From assembly GCA_002381865.1 (NCBI GenBank), contig DFYO01000052.1, forward strand, positions 1 to 40,927: 40,927 bases of DNA, given 5' to 3'. The notes beneath the pieces were generated by a model. That model was not told where the DNA came from, ran no database searches, and worked only from the letters and a program-made list of their open reading frames with translations. The translations under genes were made by a program, and so were the position numbers. The stretch is from Clostridiales bacterium UBA4080 (GTDB lineage: Bacteria > Bacillota > Clostridia > Lachnospirales > Vallitaleaceae). This document shows, in pieces, positions 16,269 through 23,191 of the stretch; the stretch's first letter is position 1, and the number at the start of each line of letters is the position of its first letter.

Positions 16269-17195
16269 TCAAGGACAAACGTTCCATAGCTTGCCTTGAT
16301 AAGTGTTTCTCTCTGAGAATTTCTTATTTATAGTATTGAGAACTATTTTCTTGTTTGTGCTCCAAAGAGGTGCAACAAGAAGATTTTTTGGTCCGTCTCC
16401 GGTAAGACGGTGAATTACAATGGAAGGAGATAGCCTTTCCACACAATCAACTACCAGTTCACAGTACTCCTCTAAGCTAAGAAGGAATTCTGGATGTAAG
16501 GAATAATATTTTTCAAGATCAGTGTTTTTTAATACATGTAAAAGCTGAAGTTTGACTCCACTAACCGGCAAATTAGAAAGGTATTCAATGGTCTCAAGCA
16601 GCATTTTCCGTGATTCACCAGGAAGGCCTATAATAAGATGCACGACTACATCGATATTTAGATTAGTTAAATCGTTTACAGCAGCTTCAAAAACATCAAG
16701 AGTATAGCCTCTTCTTATAAAGTCAGCTGTAGTTTGATGCATAGTCTGAAGACCAAGCTCGACCCATAATTTTTTCTTAAAATTAAGTGAGCTTAAGAGT
16801 TCAAGCACCTCAGCTTCCAGACAGTCAGGTCGTGTAGCGATAGAAAGACCTGCTATTTCAGGATGGCAAACTGCTTCATTAAAAATAGAATTTAATTGTG
16901 AAAGGTTACCATAAGTATTTGTATAGGATTGAAAGTATGCAATGTAATTATTTGTTTTTTTGTTTTTGATGAGTTGCTTAGCTTCTAATATCTGCTCTTT
17001 AACAGATAAGGCTCCATTAGACGCAAAGTCTCCGGAGCCCACAGTGCTACAAAAAATACATCCATTATTACCAATTTTACCATCTCTGTTTGGGCAGGTA
17101 GTGCTTGCAGTAAGTGCAAGCTTATATACTTTTTCGCCAAATAGTCCTATATAGTAATCGGATAAAGAATTGTAATACTTTTTTGTGGCGTTCAT
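16269..17195 (-). CDS. TIGR01212 family radical SAM protein (YtqA/YhcC-like)
   Basis: 308 residues. The iron-sulfur cysteines are Cys34, Cys46 and Cys49 (TTCPNRDGK...GCIFCS), the spaced cluster typical of the TIGR01212/Elp3-like group rather than CX3CX2C. The family block GDFASNGALSVKEQI and the segments GLSIATRPDCL, LWVELGLQTMH and VVVHLIIGLPGE follow. In B. subtilis the relative YtqA has been linked to a wobble-uridine tRNA modification step; that role is known for the relative and only inferred here. It starts 4 bases after the malic enzyme stop with no clear ribosome site, so translation is probably coupled to that gene. Confidence 0.88.
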   Translation of the reverse strand: MNATKKYYNSLSDYYIGLFGEKVYKLALTASTTCPNRDGKIGNNGCIFCSTVGSGDFASNGALSVKEQILEAKQLIKNKKTNNYIAYFQSYTNTYGNLSQLNSIFNEAVCHPEIAGLSIATRPDCLEAEVLELLSSLNFKKKLWVELGLQTMHQTTADFIRRGYTLDVFEAAVNDLTNLNIDVVVHLIIGLPGESRKMLLETIEYLSNLPVSGVKLQLLHVLKNTDLEKYYSLHPEFLLSLEEYCELVVDCVERLSPSIVIHRLTGDGPKNLLVAPLWSTNKKIVLNTINKKFSERNTYQGKLWNVCP

Positions 17196-17199
17196 ATAA

Positions 17200-18348
17200 C
17201 TATATACATGAGATTACAGCTCTTGCAACTGCATCTGCCACACCTTTGTCAAACGGTTTTGGTAAAATATTTTCTTCGTTAATCTCATTTTCTGGAACAA
17301 AAGAAGCTAGCGCCTCAGCAACAGCAAGTTTCATTTTTTCAGTAATTTGAGTTGCGCGCCCTTCTAAGGCACCCTTGAAAATACCAGGAAATGCAAGTAC
17401 ATTGTTGACCTGATTAGGAAAATCAGATCTTCCAGTGCCTACTACTTTTGCACCTGCTTTTTTTGCCAAGTCGGGCATTATTTCTGGAACTGGGTTTGCC
17501 ATAGCAAATACGATAGAGTCTTTTGCCATGGATTTAATCATTTCTTCAGTTACTATGTTTGGAGCAGAAACACCAACAAAAATATCAGCATCCTTTAGTG
17601 CATCGGATAAAGTACCACGGATATTGTTTGTATTTGTATTTGAGGCAATTTCAGTTTGCGCCCAGTTAAGCCAAGTTTCTTCTTTATTTATTATTCCTGC
17701 CTTATCACACATTATTATATTTTTAAAGTTTTTAAGAAGTAATAGTTTACAAATAGCAATTCCGGCAGAGCCAGCTCCGTTAATTACTACTGTTGATTGC
17801 TCAGGCGTTTTATTCACAACCTTAAGAGCATTAATAATTCCAGATAATACTACAATAGCGGTTCCATGCTGGTCATCATGGAATACAGGAATTGATAATT
17901 CTTTTTTTAAACGTTCTTCAATTTCAAAGCATCTTGGTGCGGATATGTCTTCAAGATTGATTCCGCCAAATGCAGGGGCAAGATATTTAATAGTTTTTAC
18001 AAGCTCATCAGTATCCTTTGTATCAAGACAGATTGGAATAGCATTTACTCCAGCAAATTCTTTGAAAAGAACAGCCTTTCCCTCCATTACAGGCAGAGCA
18101 GCTTCAGGACCTATATCGCCAAGGCCTAATACTGCAGTGCCGTCTGTGACTATTGCAACAGTATTTGCCTTCATTGTATATTTATAGGCATTTTCTTTGT
18201 CTTCAAAAATTTTTTTACAGGGTTCAGCAACACCTGGAGTATAAGCAATAGCCAAATCCTCTTTGTTATTAACCTTGGACTTTGCTGTGATTTCTAATTT
18301 TCCTTGCCATTGTTCATGCATGAAAAGTGCTTTTTCTAATGTATTCAT
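17200..18348 (-). CDS. Malic enzyme, NAD(P)-dependent (short bacterial type)
   Basis: 382 residues, the short form without a phosphotransacetylase domain. Catalytic Tyr36 lies in IAYTPGVAEPC and Lys91 in EGKAVLFKEFAGV. Metal ligands are in NLEDISAPRCFEIE (E133, D134) and FHDDQHGTA (D158/D159). The Rossmann motif is INGAGSAG. It oxidatively decarboxylates malate to pyruvate and CO2; cofactor preference cannot be read reliably. Ribosome site GGTGG. It heads a minus-strand unit with the radical SAM gene. An antisense frame of 250 codons inside it is a coding shadow. Confidence 0.93.
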   Translation of the reverse strand: MNTLEKALFMHEQWQGKLEITAKSKVNNKEDLAIAYTPGVAEPCKKIFEDKENAYKYTMKANTVAIVTDGTAVLGLGDIGPEAALPVMEGKAVLFKEFAGVNAIPICLDTKDTDELVKTIKYLAPAFGGINLEDISAPRCFEIEERLKKELSIPVFHDDQHGTAIVVLSGIINALKVVNKTPEQSTVVINGAGSAGIAICKLLLLKNFKNIIMCDKAGIINKEETWLNWAQTEIASNTNTNNIRGTLSDALKDADIFVGVSAPNIVTEEMIKSMAKDSIVFAMANPVPEIMPDLAKKAGAKVVGTGRSDFPNQVNNVLAFPGIFKGALEGRATQITEKMKLAVAEALASFVPENEINEENILPKPFDKGVADAVARAVISCI

Positions 18349-18382
18349 AGTACACCACCTATATTTTAATTATTTCGTTATT

Positions 18383-18411
18383 ATTCTATCAGAAGTCCTT
18401 GGGAAAGTCAC
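18383..18411 (-). promoter_or_regulatory. Promoter of the malic enzyme unit
   Basis: Minus strand: GTGACT (18411-18406), 17 bases, TAGAAT (18388-18383) with a TGA extension before the -10. It lies just past the terminator of the HD-GYP gene. Confidence 0.5.
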
Positions 18412-18443
18412 GTACAATTGTATGATTTAAGAATAGGAAAGAA

Positions 18444-18477
18444 TAATAAAAAGCCTATGTTAATTGCCATAGGCCTT
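18444..18477 (-). terminator. Terminator of the HD-GYP gene
   Basis: On the minus strand, GGCCTATG/CATAGGC arms (18468-18477 and 18451-18459) are followed by TTTTTATTATT. It stands about 13 bases past the HD-GYP stop. Confidence 0.8.
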
Positions 18478-18489
18478 AAAAAATAATTT

Positions 18490-19578
18490 TTAATATAATA
18501 TTTCTTCAATACTAAGATGAGGCAGCACTGCTAAATCCAAGATTTTTTCGCCAACTTCTATTATAGGCTTTGAAGGAGAGGTGTTGTGAATAAAAATTAT
18601 TTTACCCTCATCACCGCTTGAGAGACGTACGACCCTTCCAAGATAATTATGAGCTATATTAGCGAGGAAAACAAATAGCATAGAAGTGTCTAATAAGCCA
18701 TATGATTCATATTCAAACATATGTATTACCTTGAAAGGACAAGCCTTTTCATGGTATGAGCGAGTACTAGTCATAGCATCATAGATATCAACAATAGATA
18801 TTATTTTTGCGTAGGGATGAATATATTCATCTTTTATACCCAGAGGATAACCGCTTCCGTTGAGCTTTTCATGATGCATAAGAACCCCCATCTTAACATC
18901 ATAAGGAATTGTCTGGTCTTTAATAAGCTCAAAACCATATTGAGAATGCTTTTTAATTGAAGCAAATTCTTCATCAGTTAGCTTTCCCGGTTTATTTAGA
19001 AGTTCTAAGCTGATTTTAGTTTTGCCAAGATCATGTAGTAAACCGGCTAACGTAATCTCTTCAATTTCCTTGTGGGTAAGCTGAAGCCAGTGTGCGAATA
19101 TATTGGATAATAGAGAAACGTTAATACTGTGGCTAAAGGTATAGTCGTCAGTAGTTTTGATGTCGTGTAGGTAATTGAATAAATTGCTTTTGGTTTTAAG
19201 CTGTTCTAAAAGACTGTAGCTAATATCAAGCAATTCATCAATTTGCACAGGCTCGCCATTACTTATAGACTCAAGATGGTGTTTGATTTGTGTTTCTTTT
19301 ATAGCATAATTGTTTTGAAATTCTAAAAAGGGTAAATCTGTTCTTTCTATATGAATATTTGCGTGGGGCTGCCTAATTGCTTCAGGATAATAATCCGTAA
19401 CCGGCAAATCTAAAATGATTACACTTAAAATATCATATAGCTTTAAACGAAAAATATGTTTTTGGTGGATAACGGTATTTTTCGGTATTAAAATTAAACC
19501 GTTGCTATTAACAACATCATCGCCAAGTGTCATGCCCTCGGATAGCTGTTCAATTGGTATTCGGATTGATTTTGCCAT
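18490..19578 (-). CDS. HD-GYP domain protein, probable c-di-GMP phosphodiesterase
   Basis: 362 residues. The HD-GYP domain covers about 140-300: H150, the HD pair at 182-183 in LLHDLGK, KPGKLTDEEF, and HHEKLNGSGYP (235-245) with an intact GYP triad. SIVDIYDAMTS follows, as usual for active members. The first 110 residues (PIEQLSEGMTLGDDVVNSNGLILIPKNT) are the short clostridial N-terminal module, and a C-terminal 50-residue extension has beta character. It should hydrolyse c-di-GMP to pGpG or GMP. It is a soluble protein. The site before the ATG is a weak GGGGT. It lies downstream of the REC-GGDEF gene, so opposing enzymes are side by side. Confidence 0.88.
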   Translation of the reverse strand: MAKSIRIPIEQLSEGMTLGDDVVNSNGLILIPKNTVIHQKHIFRLKLYDILSVIILDLPVTDYYPEAIRQPHANIHIERTDLPFLEFQNNYAIKETQIKHHLESISNGEPVQIDELLDISYSLLEQLKTKSNLFNYLHDIKTTDDYTFSHSINVSLLSNIFAHWLQLTHKEIEEITLAGLLHDLGKTKISLELLNKPGKLTDEEFASIKKHSQYGFELIKDQTIPYDVKMGVLMHHEKLNGSGYPLGIKDEYIHPYAKIISIVDIYDAMTSTRSYHEKACPFKVIHMFEYESYGLLDTSMLFVFLANIAHNYLGRVVRLSSGDEGKIIFIHNTSPSKPIIEVGEKILDLAVLPHLSIEEILY

Positions 19579-19609
19579 ATTATTTACCCCGATTAGATTA
19601 ATAATAATT

Positions 19610-19618
19610 ATTATATCA
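19610..19618 (-). promoter_or_regulatory. Extended -10 promoter for the HD-GYP gene
   Basis: Minus strand TGATATAAT (19618-19610), a perfect -10 with TGN extension about 30 bases before the ATG. No clear -35. It suggests the HD-GYP gene can be expressed apart from the response regulator gene upstream. Confidence 0.45.
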
Positions 19619-19713
19619 AATAATTCTGATTAATTCTATCAGCAGATATCAAGAGATAATAATTTGGATATGATAAATATAGATATAGATAATTATAAAG
19701 CTAAAACTAAGAG

Positions 19714-20622
19714 CTAAAGATTTTTCCAGGAAACCTGATTTTTACCTTTGTTTTTTGCTTCATAAAGCTGCAAATCAGAAAGCTTAAAATATTCATCACT
19801 TTGATTTTTACTAGTCGGTATAAAAGATATTCCGCCTATACTGACAGTTAGATTATTTGAGACTTTAGAATAAGAATGCTCTATGTGTAATGCGTAAATG
19901 GCTAAGCGTATTTCCTGAGCAAGCTGTATTGCTCCATCAGAAGCTGTATCAGGTAGCAGTAAGGCGAATTCCTCTCCGCCAATTCGGGCAGTGAAATCAG
20001 TTGCTCTTTTCAGATTTGTTTTTATTGTTGAGGCAATCATTTTCAGGACGACATCACCCATAAAATGGCCATAATTATCATTATATTGTTTGAAAGAGTC
20101 AATATCTATTATTGCAAGAGATATAGGTGATTTGTTTCTAAAGGCTCTATTTATTTCTAAATTATAACGTTCCGAAAAACTTCGTCTGTTTGGAATTTCA
20201 GTAAGACCATCAAGCAAAGCTATTTTTTCTAATATTTTCATTTTATTAAGTAGTTGAAGATGATTATGTATCTTGATTTTTACTACGGCTGCATTAAAAG
20301 GTTTGAATATATAATCCACAGCGCCAAGCAGCAAGCCTTGCTCCTCAGTTACATTGTCTAAGGTCTCTGTAAGGAAAATTACCGGGATATCCTTTGTGCG
20401 TTCATTGTTTTTGAAAATCTTCATGGTATCAAAACCAGTTATTTCAGGCATATGAATATCAAGTAAAATTAAATCTGGAGATTGAGTTATTGCACGTTCA
20501 ACAGCCTGAGTTCCGCTTTTGGCAAAAATTATGGTATAGTCTTTCTTTAATAGCTCATAGATTAGATCTAAATTAGATTTTTCATCATCAACGACAAGAA
20601 TTTTTTGCTTTTGCGTTATCAT
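19714..20622 (-). CDS. Response regulator with REC and GGDEF domains (diguanylate cyclase)
   Basis: 302 residues. The REC domain (1-120) has D12/D13 in VVDDE, phospho-acceptor Asp55 in LILLDIHMPE and Lys107 in YIFKPF. The GGDEF domain (130-300) has DGLTEIPNRRSF, metal-binding IIDIDSFKQYNDNYGH and active GGEEF (215-219). RATD at 206-209, five residues before GGEEF, is an intact inhibitory I-site. It should make c-di-GMP when phosphorylated, with product feedback. No histidine kinase lies nearby, so the partner is elsewhere. Ribosome site AAGGAGG. It is divergent from the membrane protein at 20835. Confidence 0.93.
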   Translation of the reverse strand: MITQKQKILVVDDEKSNLDLIYELLKKDYTIIFAKSGTQAVERAITQSPDLILLDIHMPEITGFDTMKIFKNNERTKDIPVIFLTETLDNVTEEQGLLLGAVDYIFKPFNAAVVKIKIHNHLQLLNKMKILEKIALLDGLTEIPNRRSFSERYNLEINRAFRNKSPISLAIIDIDSFKQYNDNYGHFMGDVVLKMIASTIKTNLKRATDFTARIGGEEFALLLPDTASDGAIQLAQEIRLAIYALHIEHSYSKVSNNLTVSIGGISFIPTSKNQSDEYFKLSDLQLYEAKNKGKNQVSWKNL

Positions 20623-20721
20623 TTTGAAGCCTCCTTATGTATAAGGAAAACGAAAAAGTAAGATTGTTGCCTTAAAACAACAGAAACGGACAAATATAAA
20701 ATCAATACTTAGTTATAATAT

Positions 20722-20750
20722 ATTATAACTGATTGAAATCATAAAAACAA
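20722..20750 (-). promoter_or_regulatory. Promoter of the REC-GGDEF gene
   Basis: Minus strand: TTGTTT (20750-20745), 17 bases, TATAAT (20727-20722). It places the start about 95 bases before the ATG. Confidence 0.6.
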
Positions 20751-20767
20751 TCAATAGGCAAATTTTA

Positions 20768-20776
20768 TGCTATACT
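20768..20776 (+). promoter_or_regulatory. Extended -10 promoter for the WsfD-like/DUF6273 gene
   Basis: TGCTATACT (20768-20776) is a TGN-extended -10; the -35 region is poor. The start would be about 50 bases before the ATG at 20835. It shares the divergent intergenic stretch with the REC-GGDEF promoter. Confidence 0.5.
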
Positions 20777-20834
20777 AATCAGGTGAATATCTGATAAAAT
20801 GATTTAGGAAATATTAATATCATAGGAGAGGCAT

Positions 20835-23081
20835 ATGGAATTAAAAGCTTTTATTGAGAAAACACAGATAACTGAAAAAATAAAGGAAAAGTCATTTTCA
20901 CTAATAACGGGAATCGCTGTATTTATAATTATTATGCTGGTTTTATATCAGGGAGACAATATTGGGTTATCGGATAATGGTGATTATCCACGGTTTGCCT
21001 ATAGAAACTATATTATGCCTTTAGAAAAGTCAGAGCATCCCTTTTATTACTATTATGATAAATACGAGATGAATTTGGAAAAAGGGATTTTTGAAGTTAA
21101 TATGGATGGAGGAAATCCATATAATTCACCTCATTTTATTTTTTTGCAGCTTTCAAAAATTGTTAGCATTATTAACAATTACTTTGCTCAGAATTTGATG
21201 AATGAGTATTTTGTGAGTTCTCTTGCGATAATATATATTTTGATTTATTCTGTTTCAATAGCATTAATAATGGATAGCATTAAAAATAGAAGCTTATTAC
21301 AAAAATTATCCATTGGAGCATTGATGCTAATTGTTCTTTGTGACCAAGGATATACCCTGTATTTTAATTCTTTTTATGGTGAAGCAGCTCAGATGGTGCT
21401 TTCGTTATTTTTGTTGGGAGTATTGTTGAAGATACTGGAAAAAAAGGGCGGAAGAGTTTGGATTATAATTTATTATCTAGCAGTGATTATACTTTCGGGG
21501 TCTAAATTCACGAATATTCCAATTGGAATTCTATTTGGCATAATTGGATTAATGTTTATGGGACTTACAAAGGACAGATTGTTTTGGATTTTAAATATTG
21601 GAGGGTTTATTACAACGTGCTTTGCAGTTTGGATGATGATTAACAGCATACCAGTATGGATGGATGATGTAACAAATTATCAGGCGGTATTTTTTGGAGT
21701 TTTAAGAAATTCAGATACTCCTGAAGCGGATTTAGAAGCACTGGGAGTAGACAAAAAGTATGCAGCTATTGCCGATACTCATGGCTATCTGGGGGGCGGA
21801 TATCCCATTAATATATATGATGAAGAGTTTAAAAATAATTTTTATCCCAATGTGTCCAAGTTCAAGCTCTTGAAATTCTACATAGAAAGGCCTGAAAGAT
21901 TTTGGGAAAAGCTTGAAATTTCAGCAAAAAATAGCACCTATATTTCACCTCCTTATCTTGCGAATTATGGGCCACAAAAGGACAGGATGGAATTTGCGCA
22001 TAGATTTGAGCTGTGGAGCAAGCTTAGGATGATGCTTAAGTTTGATAACCTTTCAGTTATAATAATGTATTTTGTAGCAGCAGGTCTAATACTTATAATT
22101 GAAATGATAAGATGGTTTTTTTATAGAGAAAAGAGAATGGATGTTTTTATTATTCTTTTGCTATGGCTTACAATAATTGCGGGATCAGGTATTAACCTGG
22201 TTATACCGGTAATTGGTAATGGTGAAGCTGATCTGGCTAAGCATATGTTCGGATTTATACATTACTTTGATATGCTTGCGATTGGTATTTGGGCGTGGGT
22301 TGGCAATGAGATAAGAAAAAATCCTATATATATAAAGGTGTGTATTGTTGTAATTGCATTAGTTTTGATTTTCACCTTTTTAACAGGTCTAATTCAAAAC
22401 AAATACTTGAAACCAGATACAGGGGCCTATATTAAGTATGGCAGCTTTGAGGGACAAGAGCTTGTTTGGCAGATTATTGATAATAACAATAATGAGCTGC
22501 TTTTGTTATCTGCAAATATAATAAGCAAAGGTCAATATGACACGGGCTTTAAAGCGGAAGATGAAGAAAGAAAAGAATTTGGAAGCAATTTGTGGGAAGG
22601 CTCGGATATAAGAAGATGGCTTAATGGACCATTTTTAGATGAAATAGTCGAAAAAGAAGGAGATAATCAAGTGTTTTCAGAAATTACCTCATATCTTTCA
22701 ATAAAGGATAAATCCAGAAGTGAAAAAGGAAGAAGACCGTTGTATTGGACCTATGTTCCAGAGGCAGTGGATTGGGAAAGTGAAGAGGCATTACAAAAGA
22801 TAAATTATGACCGAGTATTTTTACTTGAAGGGTCCGAACTGAAAAAGTACGTAGTTAACAATAATTTAGAACACAGAAGAGAAGATGATTACTGGCTCAG
22901 AACCCCTATGACTTCGAATGGCTCTATGGTCAGATATGTTGCTGAGGATGGAAATATTTTTCATAAAGATGCAAAGGTTAAGGATATGGGAATATTACCT
23001 GCTATGAGAATAGAGTATCCAAAAGAATATATCGGAGAAGGGACAATTAAGGAACCCTTTGAGATTATTTCAATTAGATAA
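20835..23081 (+). CDS. WsfD-like polytopic membrane glycan protein with C-terminal DUF6273 domain
   Basis: 748 residues in two parts. Residues about 20-530 form a membrane protein with roughly ten helices. The first outer loop reads GLSDNGDYPRF, an acidic motif like that of WsfD-type hexose transferases and other GT-C enzymes, followed by long outer segments. Residues about 535-748 match DUF6273: WQIIDNNNNELLLLSANII, LWEGSDIRRWLNGPF, DRVFLLEGSELKKY, YWLRTPM and GILPAMRIEYP. That domain would sit outside the cell. I infer a glycosyltransferase or polymer-modifying role; the substrate is unknown. AGGAGAGG precedes the ATG. The fusion is unusual. Confidence 0.72.
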   Translation: MELKAFIEKTQITEKIKEKSFSLITGIAVFIIIMLVLYQGDNIGLSDNGDYPRFAYRNYIMPLEKSEHPFYYYYDKYEMNLEKGIFEVNMDGGNPYNSPHFIFLQLSKIVSIINNYFAQNLMNEYFVSSLAIIYILIYSVSIALIMDSIKNRSLLQKLSIGALMLIVLCDQGYTLYFNSFYGEAAQMVLSLFLLGVLLKILEKKGGRVWIIIYYLAVIILSGSKFTNIPIGILFGIIGLMFMGLTKDRLFWILNIGGFITTCFAVWMMINSIPVWMDDVTNYQAVFFGVLRNSDTPEADLEALGVDKKYAAIADTHGYLGGGYPINIYDEEFKNNFYPNVSKFKLLKFYIERPERFWEKLEISAKNSTYISPPYLANYGPQKDRMEFAHRFELWSKLRMMLKFDNLSVIIMYFVAAGLILIIEMIRWFFYREKRMDVFIILLLWLTIIAGSGINLVIPVIGNGEADLAKHMFGFIHYFDMLAIGIWAWVGNEIRKNPIYIKVCIVVIALVLIFTFLTGLIQNKYLKPDTGAYIKYGSFEGQELVWQIIDNNNNELLLLSANIISKGQYDTGFKAEDEERKEFGSNLWEGSDIRRWLNGPFLDEIVEKEGDNQVFSEITSYLSIKDKSRSEKGRRPLYWTYVPEAVDWESEEALQKINYDRVFLLEGSELKKYVVNNNLEHRREDDYWLRTPMTSNGSMVRYVAEDGNIFHKDAKVKDMGILPAMRIEYPKEYIGEGTIKEPFEIISIR

Positions 23082-23106
23082 CAAAGGTTACATTTTTGTG
23101 AAACAA

Positions 23107-23135
23107 TTGAAGAGGGTATTTGCTTTTGGTATACT
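23107..23135 (+). promoter_or_regulatory. Promoter of the phosphodiester glycosidase gene
   Basis: TTGAAG (23107-23112), 17 bases, TATACT (23130-23135). The start would be about 50 bases before the ATG at 23192, so this gene can be expressed apart from the upstream membrane protein. Confidence 0.65.
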
Positions 23136-23191
23136 AGTGGTTAGAAAATGATATAAATAAAGGATTATAATAAGGGAAAAGAGGAAGGATT

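Noticed and set aside
17435..18187. 250-codon open frame antisense to the malic enzyme
   Set aside because: It is fully inside a clear malic enzyme gene, shows no protein-family pattern and has no ribosome site; it is a shadow of codon bias.
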